DNA of 64,000 nucleotides from Paramecium tetraurelia (lineage: Eukaryota > Ciliophora > Oligohymenophorea > Peniculida > Parameciidae): contig NW_001799089.1 of NCBI RefSeq assembly GCF_000165425.1, forward strand, positions 417,770 through 481,769. Direction: 5' to 3'. The notes beneath the pieces are model-generated. The model searched no databases, was not told the origin of the DNA, and saw only the letters and a program-made list of their open reading frames with translations. Numbering within the stretch: position 1 is the stretch's first letter; every line of letters begins with the position of its first letter. Both the position numbers and the translations under genes were made by a program. Positions 25,627 through 37,293 of this stretch are shown one piece after another.

Positions 25627-26677
25627 ATGGGATAGTTATACAGCTTTGTTCAAGATAATAAAAAAATTGTTGGCATAACTGCAGTTGCAGCTTTAGGGTA
25701 AGAATTGATTCATTATAAGGGCAACAGCGACAGTGGTTTATAATAAGAGAAAACAATATTTAAGTTAGAGTGATATTTTTAAAACACCAAAACAACTTGA
25801 TGATGAATATTTTCCTGCTAAAAGACCAGCATATTATTATGAAGACAGAGAAGATACTTTAAATACAAGAATAACGAGACCAGGAAAAATAGATCAAATT
25901 ATTGATTCTATTAATGTTAACTATATCCCAAATTCTGAATGCTTAGAACCCTAAACAATTGTTGACATACTCTAAAATACCATAGAACTAGCAGGAGATG
26001 AGTTTATTCGAATGACACAAAAAAATAGGACTTAAAGAAGATAATTTAAAGAAAATTAAAAATTAAATTAATACCGATACTAAATTATTAAATATAATGA
26101 AGACTTAGAAGAACTATTAGAAAAGGCATAAGCAGAGTTATTAACTAGATTAGATATTAATAAAAATATTTTTGAAGAAAGCATGCTAGTTCTAATGGAA
26201 AGAGGGTTTTTTCAATAATTATATATGTTATAAGCAAGTGTCAAATAAAAAATAAAAGAAAAAATACCCTCGAAAAAAGATTTATCTCTAAAATAAATTA
26301 AAGAAATCATAAAGTTCAATATTAGAATATTGAAAGAGCAGCCAGATCCTTTTAAAAGTATTATTTCTTTTATGATTGTAATCAATATATAATACTTCAT
26401 AGAATAAGCAAGATTAAAAAGATTATATTCCTAATGTAATAAGTTTGTTGGTTCAGGATTTTATCTATTAAAAATATAAGATTGAGGAAGAAGATCAAAT
26501 AAGAAATATTTCTAAACCAGGTATAAGTCATGAATTTAAATATATTTAGAATGTATGGGTGATCCTGAAATTCTGCACCTATTGGGTGAGATAGAAAATA
26601 CCATGTAAGAATTGATGCAAGATTTGGGATTAGGAGGATTAGATTCTATTCCAGATAATTTTGAAAATTTTGCGTGA
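25627..26677 (+). CDS. membrane-anchored hypothetical protein
   Basis: Introns of 22, 25 and 29 nt leave 975 nt, 324 residues. Residues 12-32 form one hydrophobic segment (KKIVGITAVAALGATATVVY) near the N-terminus, so the bulk should face the cytosol if it is an N-anchored protein. The rest is helical and highly charged, with a short acidic, Gly/Leu-rich C-terminus (QDLGLGGLDSIPDN). The arrangement recalls peroxin-3, but no PEX3 motif is visible and I do not assign it. Low GC and Asn/Lys-rich composition are as in neighbouring genes. Confidence 0.65.
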
Positions 26678-26928
26678 ATATTTATATTTATTTATTTAGA
26701 GGAAACAAGAAATAAATATTATTATAAATTGTAACAGTTCAAATAAAAAGATGTTCTTTTAAATTCACTTGCTTTTTGAAAGTTCTTCAAGTTTATATCT
26801 ACATTATTATGAGTAAACGATAGCATTATATAATTAAACTCTTTCATATATTATTCGTTAAAGAATGAAAAATAAAGAAACTAACTAAATCTCAGATCAA
26901 TTTAACTTAATTGGACTCGCTCATAATA

Positions 26929-27297
26929 TCAAAACATTGTGCAAAAAGGGCAACAGTTTTCTTTCTCTTCCTCTTAGATATCATTTGAATTATATTCTTT
27001 CCAACTTTCTACATAATATATTTGGCATAATTCATTGCTAAATGTAATTTTATGTGCTTTGGACTTTTTAAGTATTGGTTAACCTGTAGAATCAAGACGA
27101 ACTTTCTTTTATGAATTGGATTTTTGATCAGAAGAGAGCTATCCTTTAGATTTAAATTAGGATGATAATTAATCTTTTTAGGTTGTTTCAATGCTCTCTG
27201 ATTAGTATTTATTTAATTGAGTTTGCTCCTTAATATTGAAAGGGATTTCTATCAATTTTCGATCCGTTTCATCCTAAGGTTGTGGATAAATTTACAT
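26929..27297 (-). CDS. small protein with PP1-docking motifs and CaaX-like end
   Basis: Intronless, 122 residues. Two RVxF-like motifs lie in the second half: KKVRLD and KITFSNE, 22 residues apart. The latter is followed by YYVESWKEYN, an arrangement that resembles phosphatase-1 regulators with a basic stretch, an RVxF motif and an aromatic follow-on. The protein ends NCCPFCTMF; the last four residues (CTMF) fit a CaaX prenylation box with a terminal Phe, and nearby Cys could be palmitoylated. Together these suggest a membrane-tethered phosphatase regulator, but this is inference. The start is the first Met; 5' and 3' neighbours are well separated. Confidence 0.65.
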
Positions 27298-27901
27298 AAC
27301 AAATGTGATGATTATTAATAAAATATCTATATATTATACTATAAATAAAACATTATTAATCATCATAAAGAATAATAATAATGATAATTTCCAGTTCCTA
27401 ATGTCATGAAAATTGAAATAATAATTGATAAAGAGAGTGTAGGATTGTATATAAAGATGGGGAAGAGAACTAAAATGGTTTATTTTAAAATTCTTTATTT
27501 TTGAATATAAATCCAAATCTTTAGTTGATTCAATATTATTTAAATGTTAAATAATTGTAAATAAAATTTATAAAACCATATTAAATAACTTAAACGAGTT
27601 GATTAGCATATGATTCTAAACATTCACCATATTTTGGAAATAGTAAATTAAGGAGGATTTGCAAAATAATACTGAATCAGGGATAGTGATTAAATGAAAT
27701 TGGCATTAAGACATAATTTCTGATATTGTTATAGTTATAAAAAAGAGGTCGGAAAAATTAAAGTAAATTAAAAAATAATATCAATATTGCGAAGAATAAT
27801 TACGTTTAAATGGATGATAATGAAGTATTGTTAAATACATCAACATTCGACATTGAGTTGAAGCTATATTTATTCAATTCGATATTTTTTTAATAATAAA
27901 T
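27298..27901. other. intergenic spacer
   Basis: Six hundred bases of AT-rich sequence upstream of the PH-domain kinase. No continuous ciliate-code frame, repeat or structured RNA was recognised; promoter elements cannot be identified by eye. Confidence 0.4.
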
Positions 27902-29649
27902 ATGATATTTAGCAAAGGTCTAGTGCAAAATTAAGAGTTTTGGAATAAATCTGACATTCCAATATTTGATAAGGAGGACTTTCAAAGTGTTTAAGTGTTA
28001 ATGGGGAATTTTACAAAAGTTGGGAGGACCTTCAAATAGAGATGCCTCAGAACTTACTTTTTGGTGAAATAATTTTTATTATACTCGGATGTGGGAAGTG
28101 GAAACAATATTAAAGGATTTGTATAATTGGATACTGTATATTGTTAATTTAATTAATTGGAAACAGGATTTTAAATAGCATTAATAAATAATGGTTACTA
28201 AATTCACCTGAATACAGAGGACAAGCAACAATTCAAAATCTGGGTAGATGCTTTGTCTAATTGTTGTATCTTAAGTGATTTCGATAAAGTATACAAACTG
28301 GGAATACAAATAGGTTAAGGAAGTTTTTCAACAGTAAACCAAAATATTTATTTTAAGGTTCATTAATGTTCGAATGGGGATGGTGAGATATTTGCTGTAA
28401 AAATAATAAAAAAACAAACAATAAAATAATTTAATAAAAATAAGAGTTATGAGGAATAATTATTAAATGAAATCTAAACTCTTAGAATGTTTAATCATGC
28501 TAATATTTTAAAATTATACAGAGTTTATGAGAATCAACAAAAAATATGTTTATTGACTGAATACATCGATGGTCCAGAGTTGGTTTCGTAACAGTCTTCA
28601 AAAAAGATCTATTCCTCGGATGATTTAAGAATAATGATAATTCACCTATTCAGTGCAGTTGAATAGATTCATTAATAGAAAGTGATGCATAGAGATATTA
28701 AACCATAAAACATCATATTAAATAATAATAATATACAGAACCCAGTTCTAATTGATTTTGGATTGGCAGCATTTACATGTTAGAACAATGTGCCTTTTCC
28801 ATAATGTGGAAGTCCTGGGTATCAAATTAGACTATATTTAATTTTAGCTATTCAGCCCCTGAAGTATTGAAATATGATGAATCTAAAAAGATATACAATC
28901 AATAATGTGATATCTTTAGTTTGGGAATAACTTTATTTGTTGTTCTTTATGGTTATAATCCATTTAAGCAAAATGATTTAAAATAAACCATTAAAAAAAA
29001 TACTGATGGATATTTCGAAATACCTTCATCCAAATATCCAAAATCATGTAAATACATCTTTATTAATCTAGTGGAGAATCTAATCTGCCAAATGACAAAA
29101 AAGTACCCTAAGGATAGAATTACCATTAGAGACGCATTAGACCATTCCTTTTTCAAGACTCCTTTTTTTTGTTAAATTCAGTTGCCAAAATAAATTGTAT
29201 CTAAATAATATCGTGACATCATTGCCAAAGGAGAAAATAACACTCATATTCATGCCAGCATGGAAATGGATTAGAATATCAATTATGTAAGCCAAGCTAA
29301 TACTTAAACTACTCCTCAAAACAATGGATATAAAAATAGAACCATTTCAATAATGAGTGTGCCTATTAGCAGAAAGAGCTAAGACTATTAAAAATAACAA
29401 GAGATTAGTTCATATTCTAGAACTTCCAATGATAAGGATTGTAATCCACAGGATAAAATTCGTATACCGTCTAAGACATTATCTTATCAAAAAAACATTT
29501 AATTAGATTTTGAGGACGAATATCAACTGAATTGTTTGGAACATGATAATAATTTTGTAGATCAAGAACATTTATATAAACTTAACTTCTCTATTAACTA
29601 AAAGTTATTTTAAACCTCTAGGCTTAGTGTAAATAAACACGATAATTGA
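27902..29649 (+). CDS. PH-domain serine/threonine kinase
   Basis: Introns of 24 and 29 nt leave 1695 nt, 564 residues. Residues 30-130 look like a pleckstrin homology domain (VGRTFKQRCLRTYFLV, KGFVQLDTVYCQF, DKQQFKIWVDAL with the conserved Trp). The kinase domain spans about 140-410: GQGSFSTV, FAVKII, HRDIKPQNIIL, DFGLAAF and GSPGYSAPEV, with the second intron inside the last motif. The catalytic core resembles the CAMK/AGC side of the tree. A Ser/Thr/Asn-rich tail of 150 residues contains no known domain. Kinases with N-terminal PH domains are common in ciliates; lipid recruitment to membrane is plausible. The start is the first Met giving the complete PH fold. Confidence 0.85.
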
Positions 29650-29703
29650 CTATTTTGTATTTTATATTTATTATTTCCTATATATACTTTATTTGTTTAT
29701 TTA

Positions 29704-31520
29704 TCATTTATATTTTTGAAGAATTCCACCAGATGAAGCAACCAAACAACCTGCTTCGTGAATCCAAAGTAGTGGTTCAGGGAAATTCTTCTTAGGTCCA
29801 TTGATCACTTTGATTTCCCCATCAATAACAGAAATAAATTTGTGAGTACCATCCCAAGAAGATGTAACAAATAATCTAAAAGATATTAAATGATCTCTTT
29901 ACTTTTAGTCTATTCTAATAAGAAATCTAACTATAGATTCATGAGCCTTGATAACTTACTATATTTCGATTGATTAAACAAAGGTGTAAATTCTTACTTC
30001 TCCAGAACTATTTCCAGTAACAAATCTAACTCCATCCAAAGCAATCACTGACTTAATTTCACTTTCCTAAGAAACAATTCCAACCAGATCTCCAGTTAAA
30101 AATTTGTAAGCCGCAAGCATACCATCATCAGAAACTGAGGCTATAATTTCTGGAGTTATCAAAGCTATATCATTAACACTTGCTTAATGGACAGCTATCT
30201 TCTACACTTACTATTAGTTTTAAGTATTAAAGATTTTAATAGTCTTAAATAACAATAGATAATTACTCCATCTTCTGAACATGATGCTATTAGATTTTTA
30301 GGTAAATTGATGACCTACCAAATGTATTTGTCATGAGCATTGATGACTTTCCATTTGTCAAAGGTTTCCCAATCCCAAAATTACAACTAAAAAGATTCCT
30401 CATTCTCTTCAACACTTATTATTATTCCTTATTATACCTTGCAATTATGTATGTTTTTTTATCTAATGTCACTGAACACAAAGCCGAGATATCATTTTCA
30501 CAATCTACTTATGATATAAATGAAAAGTTTTTGGTTTTGTCAAATATCATAATTCTAGTCCCAGAACTATAGGCAAGTAATTTTTAATCAATCGAAATGA
30601 TCGATTTCACTTAAGGATTCTCTTACCTCTCCATTTGGTTTGGCTCAATTACCAGGTCTTTCACTCCTTAAATCTTTTTATTTAACTAACATTTATTACA
30701 GATTTAATTTATTCAACCAAATACTCTTGTTCTTGTTTATTCTTCTCAATTAAAAACTAAAATGTAGGCTCCTACAAATCTACCTTTGGAGCCTCAGCTA
30801 CACTCTAGAATCAATTAGATTTATTATCATACCTATTTACTTATCTATTCAATCTTCTTAGAAATTTCGTTTTTGTATTGAGTAAACTCATTTAGAATCA
30901 TTTCCAATTTTTTTTTGACTCCCTGAGCATCTTTTAAAGCATCTATAAATTTTCTTGCTTCCTGCTCATGAAATAGTACTTTAGTCAATAGACTTGCGCT
31001 TAAATCATCTCCTTTTTAAAAAGGAATCTGCTAATCAATGATAGAACTAAATTGATCAATAGTATTTGGAGTGACTAACTAGATTAGGATTATCAAATTT
31101 ATTTACATCGAATATGTCGTCAACGGTGAAAAGATTATTGGGTAATTTCTTAAATATGCAATTTACAAATAACTAATGGATGCCATTTAATAAGATTTCA
31201 TGAATAGAATCAGCTGTTTGCACTAATTTGATTCTCAATTATTCGGTCTCATTAAATAATGGAGTCATTTTTAATTTGTATTCCCCAACTAAATCATTAG
31301 ATGTTTAAGTTTAGAGTTTATTTTACATTTCTTTAAAAGTTACAAACTATTCCTTCATTCTAGACTGTTTGCACAAAGCGCATGCTTTAAATGTTTGACT
31401 TCTGTCTGTATAATTTAAACTTACACAGTCATAAGCATTATTGTGAATTTTACATTTATCCTCCAAGGAGATACCCCCTTTTTCATTAGCCTTTTTGTTT
31501 TTGCCACTACAAGCAAACAT
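29704..31520 (-). CDS. B-box-like zinc finger, coiled-coil and beta-propeller protein
   Basis: Multi-exon gene; three introns of 28, 28 and 26 nt in the 5' half are clear, and at least one more in the propeller region is not resolved. The N-terminal 50 residues contain Cys/His pairs (CKIHNNAYDCVSLNY, ACALCKQSR) like a divergent B-box. A helical, coiled-coil-prone region follows (ARKFIDALKDAQGVKKK). The C-terminal half has short beta-repeat units resembling a WD40-type propeller (SVSDDGMLAAYKFLTGDLV, VTGNSSGEVRIYT, TSSWDGTHKF). B-box plus propeller proteins are a large family in Paramecium with unknown roles. End is fixed by TGA after LQKYK. Confidence 0.7.
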
Positions 31521-32001
31521 AGTTATTTGAAATTTAATTAATCTAATTAATTACAGTATTATTATCAATTATATGAATATATAAATTTAATATTTTACAT
31601 TATATAAAATATTGATCAAAATAAAGGAGAAGGAACTGTTTTTTAAGAATGTATTAAATATTCTAAAATGTTTTTATTGGTTAATTACTGGTTGAGGGTA
31701 TTTTAAATGGAATTAGTTCCTTAATATGTTACAATTTAGCTATACTGCTATCGATAACAATAATAAGAGATTGCCAATTTACAAGTAGATCAATAAGAAA
31801 TTTATAGTAAAGGCAGAATTATTGTTATTTAATCAAAAAGTTGGGATTACTGTTTCACCAATATTTCATAGTTATAATATAAAATATTGTAGTTTCCCCA
31901 TGGAATAGCATTGTTTAACTGAAGTTATTTTATTGAAATTATAGCAATCATTTATATAATTGGAATATTACTAATTTCATCATTGATATATGACAACAAA
32001 T
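31521..32001. other. intergenic spacer
   Basis: AT-rich spacer between two minus-strand genes. No open frame of note; it should contain the promoter of the B-box/propeller gene. Confidence 0.4.
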
Positions 32002-32338
32002 TCATGTATTGGGAGATGGTAAAGTTGATGTATTTTCATGAGCTAAATAAAATAATTATTATACATAAAATTAGTATTTATTTCAAGGCAGCCGATGAAA
32101 GCTCAAAAATATGATCTATTCTAGCTTTCGTTTGTTTTCGTTTCCTAAAATAGAGAAATATATATCCAACGGTTGTCATTAACCAAATGCCCAACCAAAT
32201 CCACAATACTCTCAAGCAATAACTTATATCTGCACAAGTGTAATTTTATTAAACTTTAACACAACATTAACAATTAGACGAACAATTTCCTTTTATCATT
32301 TGAACACACGAAATGAACAATAAAATTTGTAAGTACAT
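32002..32338 (-). CDS. tiny secreted-type single-pass membrane protein
   Basis: A 22-nt intron leaves 315 nt, 104 residues. The chain has a signal peptide (MYLQILLFISCVQMIKG), a very short Cys-dense ectodomain (CSSNCQCCVKVQQNYTC), one membrane helix (VLWIWLGIWLMTTVGYIFLY), a basic stop-transfer stretch (FRKRKQTKAR) and a 35-residue cytoplasmic tail. The intron follows LKQILIL and its removal gives the tail SHENTSTLPSPNT. Read through, the frame would end six codons later. The architecture is that of a small type I membrane protein. No family recognised. The gene is too short for routine gene finders. Confidence 0.65.
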
Positions 32339-32577
32339 ATTTTATTGTAAAGTATTGTTTTATCAAAATGTGGGCAATATATATATTATAATGATTTGAT
32401 ATTGAATTAGATCATAATTTTATTATGGAATCAATATTTCAACTAAACTAAGATTGTCATTTCAATATAGAATTTTAAACATAACAAAAATATATTCCTC
32501 AAATACTAAATATATAATATTTGGTTGAATATTACTATTAATCTTCTAGATAACTTAAATAATTTTAATATATGTTA

Positions 32578-33489
32578 TCAATTTGTAAAAAAACTAATGA
32601 ATTCCTATTCTTCTATTGAACCACTATTGTTTTGATCCATAATTCTATAGACTCTATTGATTGCTGCCTTATTCCAATCTAATTCAAGCTAAGAAATTCA
32701 ATTATTAAATTTACCTTTTTGAGTAAAAAGATGAATTCACTAATTGATAGATCTTTAGATTTATTAGTGTCAAACTCTTGAAAAACATTCACTATAAACT
32801 TTTTACCACCTGCCCTTGCTATTAGTCTTTCTTTAATCTATTATAAACTATTCTATAAATATTCTTGGAATGCAGTGTCTTCTTGTTTTTCATCAATATT
32901 CCAAGCCTTAGATAAAATAGATGTAAAGGTTTCGTCTGATGCAATATTTAATGATAGTTCTTCATGAAATTCCATAAATTATTCATAGGTTAATTCATCA
33001 CCTACACGAATATTATCGATAAATGTCTTCATTCCATCTGTTAAATTGTCAATCTTATAAATTTATCCTAGATTTATCGGGTTTATCTTACTTAAAAAAT
33101 CTGATGTTATTTTAGTATTATGTTAACTCTCATATACTTTGAGTACCATTGCATTTCTTCTTTCATTCATCTCTTCTCTAATAAATGTTAAAAATTCTCG
33201 AAAACTCAAAAATCCATCTCCGTCTTTATCAAAATATTTAATCAGTGCTTGTAATTCAACAACTTTTAAGAACATTCCAACACTCTTCAATAAGTTATCT
33301 AATTCTTCTAGATTTAGTTTTCCGTTACCATTTTTGTCATATTATTAGAATATTGCTCTAATTTTAATGACTTTCTTTATACTTTAATCTTGATAATGTA
33401 CAATAGGGATTAGCTTTACAAACATGGTTTCTGAATCTAAAAACCAATTCTTACACAGCAGTTGGCAATCCCACTCCATAATATGCCAT
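32578..33489 (-). CDS. EF-hand calcium-binding protein
   Basis: Introns of 31 and 26 nt leave 855 nt, 284 residues. Two canonical EF-hand loops lie in the N-terminal third, DKNGNGKLNLEE and DKDGDGFLSFRE, and two more near the C-terminus, DTNKSKDLSISE and DQNNSGSIEEQE. The last loop is split by a Gly-Ser substitution pattern but keeps the acidic ligands. A 120-residue helical region separates the pairs, which is longer than in calmodulin or centrin. The shape resembles a calcium sensor with two lobes joined by a long linker. Calcium binding by hands 3 and 4 is less certain because ligand 3 is not acidic in hand 3. Start is the first Met. Confidence 0.82.
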
Positions 33490-33622
33490 AGTTTTTATTT
33501 ATATTATTTAATAAATTTAACAATAAATAGAAATTGGTATACTTATTAATTAATCTTTATGAATTTAATTAATCACAACTTTTTTCAGCAAACAAGAGTT
33601 TTATAAATAAGTAAAATTCATT

Positions 33623-34683
33623 TCATTGAATGAATTGAGAAGAGACTGAATAAGAATTATATTATGGAAATTCAAACTTAGGTTTATTTTGAGATTTTTC
33701 ACAAGTTTTCTCTAATTCTAGGTAACCCTCTAGATTCTGTACTTATAATTTAAGTTATTCATTTTGGACTTATGTGCCACATTAAGTTTTTAATAGTTTA
33801 TGAGTTCGATTTTTGATTTATAAATCCTAAAATTAAACAAGTGTTTTTACAGATCTCCCAGGAAACTATCGAGCGATCTAAGACCATTTAGATCCTAGTT
33901 AATTATACAACTACAATAATTTTTGATCTTCCTACTTAGACCATGGCTATTACTTTACATCGATAATATCTGACCTTAACTTGTTTATATATCTCTCCCT
34001 TATTTGTTTCCCCGTTTTATTTTTTAAAACTTTAATATATGATATATTATCTACTTGCTGCTATTGTTGCCCAATTATTTTCTTCCGTATTAACATTATC
34101 CCTGATTATTTAATCTTCCTCAGGAGTCCATTTGCTTTTCTATGATTATTCAGGTTTATGTTTTCTCTACCAATACTATTTACATTATGTCAAAGTTCTT
34201 CCTGGCATTCTTTCAACAATCCTCTGCCAATCGCCATTAAATTATTAATACAAATTTGCTAGTATATCATTTTCTTCTTGAGTCCATTTTTTCATTTTTC
34301 CAGTCTAAATTCTATTCTAACTAATAGATTACATTTCTTTCAATCTCCCTACTTCTACTTCTGGATTCAAAGGTGCAATCCTCCACTTTAGATTAATTAT
34401 TGAAACACTAAATTTTGCTCAACAATCTAGAGTCGTTTTCTATTACAAAATTATGTGTAGACGACAATTTCTATAATGCATCCAAATTTTCAGAAACATG
34501 GTTAATTTCTTCCTAGCAACTAAAATTTATTTCCTCCAATTACTTTATATCTCCAAGTAAGTCACATTCAAACTATAATTAATTGTTTTAATCTATTATG
34601 TCATTCTGAAACTAATCTTCCTAAACAAAGCAAAACTAATCATCATTCAAAGGATCAAAGTTGAAGTCTTCATCATAGCTCAT
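33623..34683 (-). CDS. three-repeat Myb DNA-binding protein
   Basis: Introns of 28, 25 and 24 nt leave 984 nt, 327 residues. After an acidic, Gln-rich N-terminus of 130 residues, three Myb/SANT repeats occur in tandem: KKWTQEENDILANLYQQFNGDW with the third-helix RMPGRTLTQCKQYW; KWTPEEDQIIRDNV with RERYINKL; and PWSKQEDQKLLQLYNQLGSKW with ARQFPGRSVK-type ending. The spaced Trp residues are present, with Tyr replacing one, as in R1R2R3 Mybs. Such proteins act as transcription factors or snRNA-type activators. The third repeat is completed across the 24-nt intron. DNA target unknown. Confidence 0.85.
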
Positions 34684-35087
34684 TTTAAATAAATATAAGT
34701 AATTATCGAAAAAAAACAGATCAAAAATCATATTCCATCATGTTTCTATCATCAATAACATATAATTCTTAGTTTTAGACTAAACCAATTAATGAATTGT
34801 TAAAAATATACATTTTAATTTACAATTGCTAATCTATCTGGTTAGAATATTATATAAATAATTATATAAATTGCGTTTTTCAACATAATTAATATTAAAT
34901 TTCTTGACAATTCTTGCCATAACTTGTAGTGCATCATTATAATTTGATATTAAATATTACAAAATAAATCAGTCTAAATGAAAGTCAAGAATGAGGTTTC
35001 GAATAATGTTACTTCTCATGCAATTTAATAAAGAAAATAACAACTAACATTTTTAATTAAGTTTTATATAATCAAAATTTTTAAGGC
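34684..35087. other. intergenic spacer
   Basis: AT-rich spacer between the Myb gene's start and the next minus-strand gene's stop. No coding frame or repeat was seen. Confidence 0.4.
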
Positions 35088-36177
35088 TCAATTGTTTTAA
35101 AATTTTTTTTGTTTCCAAAGATCAATGAGTTATTTAATATTTCTATTTTACATATTTTATGCAATTTCTTATTCTTAATTTAAATTATCTTGACAAACCA
35201 TGACAAACATACCCATGTGAATTGATGTTAAAGTATTGTGAAGAGTTTCTCCATTGCTATCTGATTATTTGAAAATTGGGTCCAGAATACCATTCAAAAG
35301 GATTTCAAATATGCATTTAGATATCAGAAACAAGATTGCTATAACCTTATCTTTGTCATTTTTTGTTAGAGACAATAAATCATCCTTAAATAACGTTATG
35401 CAAGATAACATATAAATCAATTAAAAGACTGTTGTTTATTTAGCTTCAATTTCCTGAGACTTTTTCTTAGTTAACTTCTCTAATTAATACATTTAATAGA
35501 GGATTGAGTATAGAAGATTGCAATGATTGATGTCATTTTCATCATAAGGCTTCTTTCCTTCATTTATGATAATTTGTTTTTAAATTTAATAGAATGATTG
35601 TTTTGTTGTTATTGTAAAACAACAGCATTTTGCCAATGTTTTTCTTTTTAAATATGGTTGATTTAACTCTTATATATGATATTTAACTAAAATTTCACTT
35701 AGAGCCTACATCTAACTAAAACTCAAATATATTGTACCAATTGACATAAAGATGTTCTCCTTTGCCTTTTTTTTATATTGGAATAGGGGATTCTAAATTT
35801 TCGTTATCAAACACACTGTTCTATTCCTCTTACCTATATTCAATTGAATATTAAGATTGATTTTATTGTTTTATTTATATTTATTTTTGTCTTGATAAAA
35901 AATTCTGTTGTTAAACTATGTTTTATTATTCGTTATGCTACATTTAATCTAAATTATCACACTAATCTTTAGATTCATTTGCAGGTTCTTGCCGAGAGTA
36001 TCGAGTATTCTACTTTTGATTTAAATCATTTTTAATATTTTTGGAAAAAAGATTTACTTAAATGAAATCCACTCGTTTTTAGTATTATTATTAGAATTGA
36101 GATTATTAAAATGTTTAATCCATTGTACTGGCTGTGCCGAGTCTTTCCATCAATTTCTTATCCTCATTATTAATCAT
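35088..36177 (-). CDS. hypothetical protein with helical C-terminal half
   Basis: Introns of 45 and 22 nt leave 1023 nt, 340 residues. The first 110 residues are Gln/Asn-rich and disordered (FQQSQFQQQYQKRVDFIQ). The remainder is helical and less biased, with ALSEILVKYHIQELN, NHCNLLYSILYQMYQLEKL, LISKCIFEILLNGILDPIF and IHMGMFVMVC, and a few Cys. Hydrophobic stretches look amphipathic rather than membrane-spanning. I recognise no family. The 45-nt intron is long for this genome, but its removal is the only way found to join the initiating frame to the rest. Confidence 0.6.
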
Positions 36178-37293
36178 TTAAGAAAAAGTATTTATTAATA
36201 TTTATAAACATTAATGAAAATTATCATCAAAATTTTTGACCATGCTTATTAATTTAAATCACCTGACCATTCCAAATACTCCTTCTGATTACTTTTTATT
36301 GAAATAACAGAAAAATATTTTGTTAATAAAATTTCAGTTATTTTATTAATCATTATATAATTCCTCTCAGATTTAATATATATGATTGATAAAATAGAAA
36401 TTCTTTTCACTTTTAATATTTTGAATTAATTACTCATCTATAAACAATTTCTAAATTAATTCCTTAAATGTTCTTTTTTCAATATAAATCATATATAATT
36501 TTTCAATATCTCTATTTTTTATTATATTATGAAAATGCTCTTTCATATGCACTTTTGAGAATGATGTTTTCTTTCTTTATTATTAGCAATTAATTGAACT
36601 TTATCAATTCATTGTGTTGTTAATCCTTATTCTCTAGATTATTTTTAGATCAAACAAATAGTTTATTCGAACAGTATTTTTCAAGACTTATATACTCCTA
36701 TCTAAATTATTAAATTACAATTCATTGTTTATTTTTTGTGGATTGGTTTAAAATTTTATATAGTTTGATATTTAAAATGTTTTCTAATTGTATGACTTTG
36801 GAGCTATACGCTACATTTATTAGGATATATTTGTTATTATTCAACTTGAATTATTAATTGTATAAATAGTATAATTGGTCCAATTAGCCTAAACATTTAT
36901 CTAGATATAGTTATTTTAGGACTAGAGATTGCATCAAATATTCTTATAATAGTTTTCCTAATTAAATTTAAATCACTATGAAATAGATTTATAAAGTAAG
37001 ACAACTACATTAATTACATAACCTAATCTATAAATTGAACAGATTAGAAATGATAATCTTAATGGAATAAAAGAAATATATATATTATGAAAATTGTTTC
37101 AATTAATGTAATTTGTAATAATTAAATTGCCCTAATGATATAGAGCCTTTTAGATAATACATAATTATAAAATGTCATTAATTCTTATATACTCATGCTA
37201 TTCCAAAAAGGGATTTTACAAATTACATAAAACAGCAATCTCTTGATTTTCTTCTCCTTTATTGCATTATTAATATTATTATAAAAAATATAT
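36178..37293. other. kilobase-long intergenic stretch
   Basis: Very AT-rich sequence with dense TGA in all frames between two divergent genes. I looked for small exons and hairpins and could support none. Confidence 0.45.

Noticed and set aside
25627-26677. PEX3 assignment for the N-anchored protein
   Set aside because: Size and single N-terminal helix fit, but no PEX3 core motif could be recognised.
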